DNA of 64,000 bases. Source: Colius striatus (lineage: Eukaryota; Chordata; Aves; Coliiformes; Coliidae). Location: NCBI RefSeq assembly GCF_028858725.1, contig NC_084773.1, positions 4,392,350 through 4,456,349 of the forward strand. The letters are read 5' to 3'. Shown here in pieces: positions 10,582-22,005 of the stretch (position 1 is its first letter; each line of letters starts with the position of its first letter). The notes beneath the pieces were generated by a model that was not told where the DNA came from, ran no database searches, and saw nothing but the letters and a program-made list of their open reading frames with translations. The position numbers and the translations under genes were made by a program.

Positions 10582-11883
10582 TGCTGTGCCTTGGGTACCT
10601 TCCTTGCCCTCCAGAGCCTGAAATCAGATTATCGGGTCACGTCTTCCCTGAGTTTCCCGATTGCATCCTGACACAAGCGAGCGTGTCCCTAGCAGAGAAG
10701 GTAACCCTCCTGATGTCAGATCTTTCTAGGAGCGGTGTCATCTTTCAACATCTTGTACCAGTGGCAGAATGCCTGAGGTCAATTCAAAACCCCTGCCAAA
10801 GTCTGGCTGCCATCAGGCCGTGCTTCAGGATTCTCTCAAGGCTGCCAGCACAGGAACGTTTGGGGTGGAGAACCAGCCACCGGCATGGCCTTTGGGGTTC
10901 ACATTGACAAAGCCCAAGCCTGTAGCTCTGAAGCCGCTACTCACAGTTCTTGTTCCCCATGGCGCTTGCCGGTCCTCTTCAGGGACAGACAAGAAAGCTT
11001 GTGATGACGATGTCAGGACGCCCTCCAGAAAGCAAAGAGCCGCCCCAATCCCGTCACCTGGTTGCAAAGAAATCATTGCAGCTCAGCAAAATGACCTGAA
11101 AAGCCCCAAATGCAGCCACCGGCACAGCATCTGCCATCAAGTGTGTTACAGAAGTCCTTGGGAGCGCTGCAGAGCTGCAGGCCCATGGCCCTGCTGGCCC
11201 TGCCACGGGACTCCAAGTGACAGCAGTTACCGAGGCTTCTTTCCAAGACTACGCTGCATATCACCCTCTCTGAAGATGACCTGCCTCTTACGTGGGGCTG
11301 GTGTTAGCAGCACAGCCCTCTGGCTCCCCGGCCCTCCCTTGACACCTTGTAGGCAGCACTGAGCAGCCGTTGGCCACTGCTTCAACAGCTGCCCTTGCCT
11401 TGCTCCCTTCCTACCGCTTCAGTCAAGGTGGGCTTCCCGTGCTTCTGGGCTGAGCCCAAAGCCTCAGGCTACCCTGCCACCCCACTACTTAGCTGTCGTA
11501 GGATACGGTAAAGAAAGAATCGGCAAATGGGAACTCTAGCCATAGCCCTGGGCAGCCCAGAAAGGCGCAACAGCTCAGCCCAGAGGTCAGCAGGTATAGA
11601 CCAGCCTCTACCTTCACCCGCTCTCTACCTGCTCTGTGATCTGTCCTGAAAGTCAAACGGTAATTACCTTTGAAAGAGGATGAAAGGTGAGGAGACGTGG
11701 GCAGCAAACGACAAATGCCGTGAAAAAACACAGGGACACTCGAGCAAGGGAAGGAGCTGAGTGGTCCCAAGGGCAGCTCAGCCCAAATGACTTTTGTCAT
11801 CCCGCTTCTGCACACCCTGAGCCCCGGACAGGTGATGTCACAGACACTGGGTGGCTCCTGTGACACAGGCCGCAAGACAACGT
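10582..11883. other. Upstream / 5' intronic region of USP copy 2
   Basis: This is the counterpart of 3129-4430, with a handful of substitutions. No coding exon can be supported. The same possible untranslated exon with a GTGAGT donor on the minus strand is present near 10947. Confidence 0.4.
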
Positions 11884-11892
11884 ATCCCCTGG

Positions 11893-12413
11893 AGACCATG
11901 GCAAGGGGCTGGTTTGGCCCTGGCCCCACTCCTGGCCTCTTTTTTTCCCCAGGCCTGCTCAGGGCACTTGGTTTTGCCCCCACTCCACTCCAGGCAGCTT
12001 TGCCCTTGCCATGTTTGGCTTGAGGCCCCCACTTTGCCCCGTGCCTTGCCCGGGTGTCTTGCTCACATCGGGTCTCCCTCGGGACGGCTGAGCTGTTCTC
12101 CTCTTCTGCTTGCAGGGGCTCATTTTGCCCCTTCCCCACACAGGCTGCCTGCATTTCCTCCAGCCCTGCTCAGGTGGCCTTCTATGCCCTTGCCAAATTG
12201 GGCTGGCTGGTTTGGCCGCTGCCCTGTGTGGGGCATTTAGCTCTGCCCCTGTCCTGCTCGGGGCATTCCTTTGCATCCCTGCTCACCCCAGGGGCATGTC
12301 ATTCTGACCATATCCCCGGCCCCACTTGGAGCGGATATTTTTGCCCTTGTCCAAGCTTGGTCCCACTTTGCCCCAGCCTTTCTCTGCCCCACAGTTTCTT
12401 TTGGTGTATTTTC
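11893..12413. repeat. Degenerate GC-rich low-complexity repeat upstream of USP copy 2
   Basis: This duplicates the array at 4440-4961. It stops at the junction where copy 1 has its extra 515 bases, so the deletion or insertion breakpoint coincides with the array's edge. Confidence 0.6.
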
Positions 12414-12623
12414 TGCTTGCAAAATCCCGTAACACAAACTTCTTGGACTGGGTATTTCCACCAACTGCCCCGACACCTACAGAGGAGGAGACATCCCGTG
12501 AATGACACATGCAAGACCAACAAGTGTTTTTCGTTCTGGCTGTGGCTGTGTTTTTAATTCTGGCTGAACGCGGATTAAAGCTCTTCCTCAGGGAGCCACG
12601 GGCAGGCTCCCTGCTCTCCACAC

Positions 12624-12965
12624 TTAACTAACACTGCCATGGATGCTGATCGGGGAAAAAACTGCTTTGGGAAAGAGTCTACTCCCCTGCTTACTTTGTA
12701 CAAAGTCCAACAAGCCCACTCTCTGATTACTGTTCCTTGGGTACCTTCCTTGCCCTCCAGAGTTTGAAATCAGATTATCAGGTCAGGTCTTCCCTGAGTT
12801 TCCCAATTGCATCCTGACACATGTGATCGTGTTCCTAGCAGAGAAGGTAACCCTCTTGATGTCAGATCTTTCTAGGAGCAGTGTCATCTTTCAACATCTT
12901 GTACCAGTGGCAGAATGCCTTTTCCTGAGGTCAATTCAAAACAGTCTGGCTCCCATTGAGGTTAA
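12624..12965. repeat. Older, diverged third partial copy of the USP duplication unit
   Basis: The sequence matches 3030-3360 (and 10483-10813) but with many more differences than copies 1 and 2 show against each other, plus small indels. It spans the putative first coding exon. There the ATG of the other copies reads GTG on the minus strand, so this fragment cannot start the same protein. No Cys-box exon accompanies it. It is best read as a relic of an earlier duplication. Confidence 0.85.
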
Positions 12966-13002
12966 TTGTGGTCTTTTGTTCCTTGATGGGCCTAAACCAT
13001 GA

Positions 13003-13024
13003 CATTTGGCACCCAACTTGGGGC
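13003..13024 (+). mobile_element. Endogenous retrovirus remnant: LTR end plus primer-binding site
   Basis: A 'CA' followed by two bases and then TGGCACCCAACTTGGGGC (13007-13024) resembles the tRNA-Lys primer-binding site of beta-type retroviruses, with two mismatches. This is the layout expected at a 5' LTR / leader junction. Only about 40 bases separate it from the USP fragment, so most of the LTR is missing. No retroviral coding sequence was recognised downstream. Confidence 0.45.
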
Positions 13025-13400
13025 TGGAGGTACTGGAGATTGGAATTTGTGATAAGGATGTTGAATTGTGAATGGTAATGGACAAAACAGAAGACTAGGT
13101 GAGGCCAGGTTGTGTCTAGGGCTGGATTCTGCTGTTGATGTTGAATATGTGTATTCTATTTATGTGTATTTATTATATTATGTGGGTGTCAGGAGGTTAG
13201 GATCTATGTCTTTTACTTTCACAGGGAAGTGTTTGATTCTGTTTGATCTTAGTTACTGTGTGGTGACTTGTGAAGGTGGTTCAGATTTCCTTGATGTTTT
13301 CTTGTGTAAGTGATTCGCAGAGGCCAGGGGTGGAATGCTATGGTCTAGCAAGGAGCAGTTTTTGCTTGGTAACAGGGGAAGGGGGTTGCAGTGAACACCC
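13025..13400. other. AT-richer spacer downstream of the primer-binding-site-like motif
   Basis: This is a T-rich non-coding stretch (for example around 13140-13190, with tatttatgtgtatttatta). If the retroviral reading is right, it would be leader sequence. No gene is seen. Confidence 0.35.
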
Positions 13401-13678
13401 GGTAAAGGGTTTGTGGACTCTCTCCCCCGGCTCCTGGGTTGACACCCACCTCCGGCCCAGCTGGGCCAATCTGGCACCTCTACCATTTAGGGACGGGAAT
13501 TTGAAGTGCTGGCAGGAGGTGTAAGAATTATACAAGATGGAGGTGACCACACGGACTGTTCAGTCAGAGGAGGAAGGAAGGAAGGAGAAGCAATAGACCA
13601 GAGACCCCACTGCAAGACCCATGGCAGGGCTGAGAGCCACCAGCAGCTCCGTGTGAGTGAGCCCGGACGGGCAGGGAC
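13401..13678. repeat. Direct repeat, copy A
   Basis: It begins with 'taaagggtttgtggactctc' and runs through 'ctgggccaatctggc', 'gacgggaatttgaagtgctg' and 'gctgagagccaccagcagct'. Copy B at 13881-14208 repeats the same blocks in order, 480 bases further on. No coding potential is evident. Confidence 0.85.
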
Positions 13679-13880
13679 TGTGTGGGGAGGCGGCCATGGC
13701 CCAGGCCATGCTGGAGCCTGTGGGCCCAGAGCAGCCCCACACGAGAGGCCGAGAGGAGCTGCGGCCTTTGGGATGAACGCGCGTGGGAGCAGCCCGGGCA
13801 GGGCTGTGTGTGTGTGAGGGACCCCACAGAGGTGCAGGGAGGACGGGTGCGGAGCCCACCTGCCCTGAGGAGGGACAAAC

Positions 13881-14208
13881 AGTAAAGGGTTTGTGGACTC
13901 TCTCCCCTGGCTCCTGGGTTCACACCCACCTCCGGCCCGGCTGGGCCAATCTGGCGCCTCTGCCAGCACTATCTGGGGACGGGAATTTGAAGTGCTGGCG
14001 GGAGGTGTAAGAGCCATACAAGATGGGGGCGGTCACGCTGACCCTACAGCCAGAGAAGGAGGAAGGGAGGGGGAGCACCAGTCCAGAGACGCCTCTGCAA
14101 GCCATGGTGAGAATGCAGCTGTACCCCTGCAGCCCATGGAGACCCATGGCAGGGCTGAGAGCCACCAGCAGCTCCGTGTGAGTGAGCCCGGACGGGCGAG
14201 GGACAGGC
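13881..14208. repeat. Direct repeat, copy B
   Basis: This repeats copy A block for block, with roughly 46 additional bases before the 'acccatggcagggctgagag' block. The offset is 480 at the left end and 526 at the right end. The repeat may be part of the retrovirus-like remnant to its left, but that is unproven. Confidence 0.85.
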
Positions 14209-15030
14209 TGCACACCATGTGTTGTTTCCAGTGCCCATTCTGTAGGTACAAGTATCTGCTTATCTCAGAAATGCTCAAGAAGGGCATCCAAGTCCCCTTC
14301 AGGTTGCCGTCCTTCTGCCCAGGTCACAAGAGCTCTGCAGGACAGGCCCATGCTGCGGACACTTTGCCTGCACAGCCATGAACCCATTTGTTTCCCCAGG
14401 CCATGGGAACTGCTCCTGTGCTGCTCCTGCCCTGCTGAGCCTACCCACAGGTGCTGCTCCCAGGTGAGGGACAGCCCAGGAGCTGAGAATGTGTCAGCTG
14501 TGCTGCCCACAGCACTGGTAAGAGGCTGGCACGTGTATGCCCCTGGGCTTGGGCCAGTGCCCAGGGTGGGCTTGGCAGAGCCTCTCTGCTCCAGGAGGGC
14601 TGAAGGCATCACTCTGGCCTGTGCTGCCCCGGGCCTGGGACCCATGCATTTGACCTTCCCGCTTCCTCTTACGGCCTCCAGTGCCAGGTCAGCTCACTGG
14701 CCCCAGCACTGCCAGCCAGGCAGCATCAGAGCTGCCCACAGCTCCCTGGCACTGGGGCCAGCCCCAGCAGCCAGCTGCCATCAGGGCCCTGCTGTGGCTG
14801 CCCAGCACTCAGAGCAGCAGCTGCTGTAGACCCGCTGCGCCTGTGTGCGTGTGCCAAACCTCTTCCGTGTGCACTGCCCGGCCCCACATCGGCACAGGGC
14901 CAGGTGTGTGCCATCGCCGTGCTGCCCCTCCACCGACATAGTAAAGGTGCCCATTAACCTCTGCATGGAGACGCCACACTCGTGTCAGTGCCCTCCTCTC
15001 CCCTTCTCAAGGGACTGCGCCCGGGGGCTT
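14209..15030. other. Intergenic DNA before RNF123 promoter
   Basis: No gene, RNA or repeat could be supported here. It lies between the repeat cluster and the RNF123 CpG island. Open frames are short and have no recognisable domain. Confidence 0.4.
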
Positions 15031-15039
15031 GGCAGCACC

Positions 15040-15640
15040 TTCCCCAGCCCTCCCTCCTGCGGGCTGCCCTCGGCCGGCTGCCCAGCGCCATGGCCTGGCT
15101 GGCCGCGCAGCCTGCTCAGCTTCCCCGGGGCCAGCTCACACCCAGCGGCGGGGCCGTGGGGGTCTCTGCCCGCGCCCCGGGAGGGGACGGCAGCTCGGCC
15201 CGGCGCGGCCGAGGAGCGTGTCCCGCGTTGGGGCTCGCCCCGCCCGCCGCCGCCGCCGTCTCCCGGCAACGTGGGCCCGCCCGCCCCGCATGGCCCTCGC
15301 GGCGCGCCGTAGCGCGGCGGCGGCGGCGGCGCGGCCGGTGAGTGCGGCGGCCGCCGGGCCTGGGCTGCCCGGGCTTCCCCGCGCCCGGCCCGGCAGTGCC
15401 GCGAGCCCCTGGCAGCGCCCGGCCCGGCACGGCGTCTGCTCCTGCCGCCGCGGGCTCGGCGGCCGGGCAAGGGGCGTCTCGGGGGTGCGGCCGGGCTCGG
15501 GGAGTGCCGTCCGGTGCAGGGAGGGGGCTTCCCCGGCTGCGGGGGCTGGGGGCGGGCGGGGCGGCCCCGGGTTCGGTGGGTTCGTGGGGATGGAGGCGAC
15601 CGGGGGGTGTCTGTGGCCCCAGGGAGGTCTGCCCGGGCTG
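15040..15640 (+). promoter_or_regulatory. CpG-island promoter and non-coding exon 1 of RNF123
   Basis: Very high GC with dense CpG, including a (CGG/GCG) run around 15313-15330. A strong donor (GGCCG followed by GTGAGT) at 15337/15338 fits the end of a non-coding first exon, matching the organisation of RNF123 in other vertebrates where translation starts in exon 2. The transcription start site cannot be fixed. An ATG at 15290 opens a short upstream frame that would be spliced into exon 2 and stop just before the main start codon. Confidence 0.75.
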
Positions 15641-17422
15641 GGCGGAGGGTGCTGGTTGGGAGTGTCGCTGGCCTGGGGGCGTGCGGCCAGCTGCGGGGTG
15701 CTGCGAGCCACGGGAAGGGTCTGGCTGCAGGGTCGCTGCCTGGAGCTGGGCACTGCTGCCCGCTGGGTCTGGTCTGGGGGTGCTGCCAGCTGTACGCTGC
15801 CACAGAGACCCGCGCTCGTGAGGAACACAGAGCTGTTAACGCGCAGCACGGGGCCTCACACAGACGTGTGTGTCCCTCTTCTGCCCTTTCTCTGACCTGT
15901 TGAAAGTAGCATCTGCTCCAACCAGAAAAAAAAGCACCAAACCCAACAGCCTGTGGCTGCAGCAGTGCCAGCAGTGCATCTGATACGTGCTGGTGTGGCC
16001 ATGCTGCCCTCTCTGTTGGGCATTCAGGCTCTTTCAGCAGGCAGATACCAAGCCGGTGGACCTTGGGAAGAGCTTGGGATGCTCTGCACCACCCTTGGGT
16101 GTTTTTAACTTGTCCTGCCGGAGGTAAAATCATGTCTCTCACAGTTAGAGTACGTTAAGGGTGGTACACATTGTGCTATCTGCAGTTCTTCAGTAGTAAA
16201 CAATGTGTTTCTGTTTACAGTTTAATCATTTTATTCCTTGCTTTGAGTCGCTGATGGAGATAGTTCAGGGCCATTGGTCCCGTAGTTTCACTTGGCAGTG
16301 CTGCTCCACAGCTGGATTCTGGGGTGACCCTGAGGAAAGAGGCTTTAGGCATTCAGTCTAGCTGAAGCGCAAGGGATCTCTACCAGTGGGGTTGCCATGG
16401 CACTCGTGTCACTTGGCAAGTTTGCTGACTTTTCTTGGGCTCACCTTAGTTTCTGCTTTGTATGAGATTGACAGTAGATGTTTAATTCCTGCAGTCTTTG
16501 CCCCTGCTCCATCTTCCTGATGCTCTGCTTGTCACAAAACAGTTTGTCAGACGTCTGTCTAGTGAACAAGAGAAACTTCCAGTCCCTCTCCTCTCCAGCC
16601 CTCGGGGCAACCAGAAGCAGGAGAGGAGTGTAACCTGATGTTTTGAAGCTGGATGAAACTAGCAGCTTGAATTTATTCTTTTTGTCCTGGCACACCTGAG
16701 ATCAGCTTGGAGAGCATCTTTTGCATTCTGGTGATACGAGGAAGGGTCATGAATCTTTAGTCTCCTGCTAGCTTTTCGCCTGTAAACACTTCTGCATACT
16801 TCTACCTGCGTCTGCTCTTGTCCCTTCAAAACCAGCTGCCGTGTCTTTTGCTTTGTAGTCAGTTATATTCTTTTGTAGTCCAGTCTGTCTGCATTAGTCT
16901 CATTCCTTCTCTCTCTCTCTTTCTGTTTTGGATAGCAGAATAATCTAGTAACCTTTTAAGCAGAAGATTAATTCATGTCTTAAAGAATACAGTGTGGGAG
17001 AGAAAGGCAGAAGTGTCTCATCAGGACATGAGTAGGGAGGCGATGCAGTTGCCAGTTCTAGTGTTGGTTGGCAGCTGTGGACCTGTGCTGGCTCAGTGCT
17101 TCTGGCTCAGACCTGGTGCAAAGGTGGCCTGTGTTTCTGGCTTGGTTCTGCCTGTGCCTTTGGTTGGAGTGGGGTCTGTGTGAGTTTAATGCTTAATGCC
17201 TAGTCTGCTCTGGGAAGATTTGGAGCTGTTGGACAGGTGGGACTGAGAGCAGGGTTGTCGGGTAGTTGGCTTTGGGCTCTTGTGTGAGGACCTGGCTGGT
17301 TTTTAGCTTATCCTTGTTATTCAATCCAGGTACGTCAACCTTCAAGAAAGGAAGAAGTGTAAAGCCAGCATCCTCCCCAGCAAGTTTTGGTTTAGGTGTC
17401 TGTCTTATGTCCGCTCTGGCAG
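15338..17422 (+). other. RNF123 intron 1
   Basis: The donor is at 15338 and the acceptor (ctctggcag) ends at 17422. The first 300 bases are still CpG-rich. Elsewhere a CT-rich microsatellite lies around 16905-16925. No other feature was recognised. Confidence 0.7.
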
Positions 17423-17428
17423 CGGTGC

Positions 17429-17434
17429 ATGTGA
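17429..17434 (+). promoter_or_regulatory. Start-stop upstream element (ATGTGA) before the RNF123 start codon
   Basis: In exon 2, ATG is followed directly by TGA, three bases before the main ATG at 17438. In the spliced message the same TGA also ends an 18-codon frame opening at 15290 in exon 1. Such elements can restrain initiation at the downstream ATG; any effect here is inferred. Confidence 0.5.
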
Positions 17435-17437
17435 AGA

Positions 17438-20400
17438 ATGACGTCGAGAGGTGCTGGGACTGCTTTCCCGAGGAAGAACTACAGGCTGAGCACTGAGCCA
17501 GAGAAGTCCAAGGTTACAGGTATGGGCCTGTATGTGCTGTGTAAAAGAAGGACCACTGTGGATCAGGTGAGAGCCTCTTGCCTCACTTGAGATCAGCTGC
17601 CTTCCGGTTGCAGTTATGCTGGGAGCTGTGCTGGGGCTGAAATGGACTAAATCCCTGAACTTAGATTTTTGGGAGGGACATTCCTGTGGCACTAAGGACT
17701 CCAGAAGCTCATATCACAGTGCTGTTTCTTCGACACACAGCCCTGCCTTGTGAGGCTGGAGAATGTCCTGTTGCCAGGCTTTGTCCCATGTGATTGAAGG
17801 AATTCCCTCTCTGGGATGAACAGCTTGTCAGGTTCTGAGATGAATCGTTTTCTGGGAAATGCTGGTACCTGTCAGGCAGTCTCTTTTTCTCTTGGGCTCA
17901 ACAGTCCTGCAGAAGTGTGCTTATGAGACCACAAATCTGGCATTTGAGGGCTTTGTTGCACCCAGAAGTAAAGCATGCTGTGTCACTGTGTGTTGTGCAC
18001 AGTGGAAGCTAAAGAGAGGCATACATCATTAAAGAGGGCTGTGGGTTAGGTGAGATGATTTGCATCTGCAGGCCTTTTAGTCTCAGCATCTTCTAGTGCA
18101 GTTAAGAAATGTAGGTACTTAAAATGTGCCAGGTGTGAACAGGACATCAGGAATTACAGTAGTGATAAAAATGATCTTTTTCTGTTTTGGAAATGAAATT
18201 GGATCCCCAATGCCAGCTTTATCTGGATATACAGCAGGATTCCTGAGGATGGAGTTCCACCTGTGGTCACCAATTGATAGCCTCTCATTTGCTATGGTAG
18301 AGCAGCTCAAATTGGAAAGAGCATTGTTATGTGAAGATACACCCCATAATACTAGACTCTAGGGCTGCTACTGAAGGGACTAAGACAACAAATGATTTCT
18401 GGAAGCTGCATTTTCCACTGAGTTGATCTGCAAACTTGAACTCCTCATTTTCCTGTAGTTACCAGTTTCTTGCTTGTATGTGGAATTAATGTTTGAGTTT
18501 CCATCCTGACTCCTTAAGCTGCTTTCCTTTCTGTTTTCTTGGTTTTTTTCTCACAAGGCATTGTGAACAGCAGGCTGCTGAATGATTATCTGCATCGTGT
18601 GTTTACCAATGCTGATGGGAACCAGCCTGCAGCTGCTTACAGGTATCAGACTTCTCCTCATTCACTAGATGGCAAGCGATGCTGTGTCAGTCACCAGATA
18701 CACAGCACTGTGGGGAAAGGAAAGATCTTTTAGTGCCACACAGTCATCTTGGTTAAAAGCACAGCAACACCATATTATTGAAATGACTCTTAGCTCCGTC
18801 CTTTAGTGGCTTTTTCCAATTGCAGGGCTTGCTAGGAAGGATTCTCTGGAAATTGGGGTTTTTTCCATGAGAAATTCCATGTACAAAATCACTAGGCAAT
18901 GTTTGTGCAATAAATAGGCAGGTAGCCTTTCACCTTATTGCTTCTGTTCCCTCTTGACTTATAAGGAAGTGCAAAATGCACAGGTTGTAGCCACAGGAAT
19001 GGAAACCAGGTCATCAGTGCTCTGTAAAGTGGAGGTGAGGCTAGTGCTGGTGCGTGGCAGTGGATCGGTGCTACTTCTATTATTAAGAGTCACTGAAGGA
19101 AAAGCAACACAAATTTCCTGTTTCCCCTCTGTTTTCTTCCATTTGTTTTTGATTCTCCTCCACTTTGTAGCCCAGAAACTTGTAGCTTTGGATGAGAAGA
19201 GTTTCCCTTGCATTTAGCTGTTTTGCCAGAGGCAAGTCAGACAGGTTCAGGACAGGCAGGAGTGTGGTGGAGCCAGGCAGGCGTGGAGCTCCTGCTGCTT
19301 GGTGGTGCTGCAGAGCGAGTGGCTGGGGTCACGTTCCACAGGCTATACTTAGTACTGCCAGCTCAAATGTGAGCTCAGAGCTGCTAAAAATAGCTCTTGG
19401 CCCTCTTGGTGAGCCAGGGTTATGGCAGGGGGGAGGCAAAGTGGGTCATGTTACTTTGCCACGAGCTCTCCTGCCAACATGCCTTGGAATATTCCATCTG
19501 CCTGAGCATTTTGGTTTTCAGTATTTCTAATATCTTTGCCTGGTGATTATTGATTTGAAAGCATAGAACTGAGAGTTTGTTGGACTGATGTCTCTTTTTT
19601 TTTTGTCCTGCCTTTTCCCTGGACTTGGCTATTTGGTAGAAAGCCCAATAACAGTCAGATAGGTCTTGAAAATAACGTTTGCCCTTTGAGAGCAGTGTTT
19701 ATGATGTGACATCTTGTCCCTGGTGGCCTAAGTTCCTCATAGAGGAGCTTGCTGCAGATGTCTCTCTGGCTTTCTCCTGCTCTTATAACCACCTTCCAGA
19801 ACACCTCCTCCAAGCTGCTGATTGAACTACTTTGCAGAAGCCACCATCTCTTACACCGACCAAAACTGATTCTCTCGTTCCACTTCTGAGCATCTTCACA
19901 TCCATCAGGCTTTCAAAATGTCTCTCAGCGTGGTTTTAGGGAGACACTGTCCGGATTGAAGTTGCTCCACAGATGTCTTTGGAAATGGGAAGCAGGGATA
20001 GGAGCAGCTGGTGACTGACAGTAAAATGAGGTCCTGCTGGGGGTCCCTCAAAGACCTGCAACTCAACATATGTTGTTCCTTGTATCCTTGTGAGACTTGG
20101 AAAGGGAGAGAGCATGAGGTGGGAAAGTTTGCTGCTGTTACAAAGCCATTTAGAGCAATGTGAGGGTAAGGTGGCTGTGATAGTGGCTGGAGGGTGAAAT
20201 GGCCTGTGAAACTCAGCGTGGGGAGATGAAAAATGATACACTGAAAGGACACCACCTTTGTGCATAACATGATGGCCCCTGGGCTGATTTTTAGTGCATA
20301 GAAATGAGATTGGGGTGGGAGTGCTAAGTTAGGAAAAGAAAGTAGAAAGTTGGGAATTGTTAGGAAAAGGCTGTAGGATAAGTAAAATCATTATGCCACT

Positions 20401-22005
20401 GAATAAATTTGTGCTTTATCCTCATCTCCAGTGTCATGTGGGTCTGGTCCCACCAGTTCCCAAAGGGTACTTAAAAGTTGCAGAGGTTTGGAGGAAGGGC
20501 AAGAGCGAATCAGATGTCTGGAATGACTGTTGTACAAGGAACAGCTAAGAAAACTAGCCTTGACAAAAAGAGAACAGGATGTGTGTACTCAATGAAGGGA
20601 TGAAAGGGGGAGGGCAGTATGAGAAAGTTTTCTAAGCCAGTGGCCCAGAGCAGGGTGCATGTGTGACTTCTCAGGGTGAAAGCACAGTGGATTTGGCTGT
20701 TGTCAGAGGGTGCTGGGCTAGCCTGACCACTGTCTGAACTGCTGCACCTGCTGGGTTGCTTTCCTCTCTGAAATACTAGGTGAAAAAAACCCAAAACCCA
20801 AATCCTGACCATATTTGTGTGATGCTGACTGCAGCAAAGGTGTGGCCCACGGTTGTTGTTAGGACAGCTGGCTTCTACTGCCACTGTACAGTTTTCTTAC
20901 TGACACAAAATACTCCCAAGCAGACCAAAGACTTTAAGATCCTTTATTACCTACTTTGCTTGTTTGTGCTGTGTTTGGTCCTGGGTTCACTCATGACCCC
21001 AGCACTCTGGGCTGCAAATGCCTCAGATCCATGACAGGAAACACACATTGGCAGAACCTCCTTGTTCATGTCTTGTAGCACAGGACCGTGTGGACACAAG
21101 TATCTGAGCTGCAATTGTTCAGCACTTGGAGACAGGGTTTTCTGAAGAGTTACTCTGCATGTTTATTCCCTAGAAAGCACCTGACTTTCCAGAACCTGCA
21201 GGAGCACCTTGACCGGTTGCTGGCAGAGGAGAATGGCTCTGAAGACAGTCGAGGTAGGAGATGCTGAGTGTCTGTGCAATTTGTGCTCCTGCTTGTGCTG
21301 CTTCATTGGGAGGACAAGTTGTATCATGAAAAGCAATTCCCTGAGTGAGCATCATTCTGCCCCTCTGTGCTCTAATTTATTGTACCTTTAAATCCTGCCC
21401 GTGAGGGGCTCATCAACCAGCCCTGGAGTCCTGGGCCCTGCTTGTAGAAAGAGGAGGTACATTTCCAGGCAAAAATGCCTGGAAAAGCAGTTTGGGGACA
21501 AATGGTGGAGATGTTTCACTGATAATGACATGCAGAGCTGTTGCTGTGAGCAGCAGTGTGCAGTGCTGTTCTCAGCAGGAAGTGCAGAGGCTTGTTGACC
21601 ATTTTTACCCACCATTCTCTGATGCAGGTATTCACTTTGGGCCTCAGGCTGTTGCCTGTATTCCTGGTAACATCCGTTTCCCTGAGTGAGTCAGGGTATG
21701 GCAATGTAGCACCTGTCTCCTCTCCTAAAAAGAAGGGTTTTTCTCACTGCACTCAAAGCAGTCTGACACAGGTGACACTATTTCAGTCTTCCTCCTACTC
21801 TAGCAGAATCTAGGTGGTGGTGTAGCCTAGCTGGAGGCACTCATCAGGTGTACTGTTCAATCCTGCACAACTATTCCCTAACAGGTTTTCTGCAACTGTT
21901 GTTTCAGATCAGGTAGCAGAGGGACGGCTTGGTCCCTCCACTGTGGTGCTGGACCACACGAGTGGTTTTGAGGGGCTCCTGCTGGTCGATGATGACTTGC
22001 TTGGG
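17438..22005 (+). other. RNF123 N-terminal exons 2-5
   Basis: These four exons encode residues 1-115. The first three carry the family's N-terminal segment ([41 protein letters not shown]). The fourth begins the SPRY domain with [20 protein letters not shown]. Intron 3 (18643-21173) is the largest here and shows no recognised gene or repeat. Confidence 0.93.

Larger units (their letters stand above)
7455..12606. repeat. Tandem duplication unit, copy 2
   Basis: This is a near-identical counterpart of 1-5652 lacking the 515-bp segment at 4962-5476. The match to copy 1 ends around 12606, at the shared 'gccacgggcaggc'. Beyond this point copy 1 continues into USP 3' sequence while copy 2 meets an older diverged fragment of the same unit. 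Confidence 0.95.

Noticed and set aside
14985-16142. Long open frame (385 codons) on the minus strand
   Set aside because: It lies across the RNF123 CpG island; GC-rich DNA lacks stop codons. The composition is Pro/Arg/Ala-rich and no domain is recognisable.
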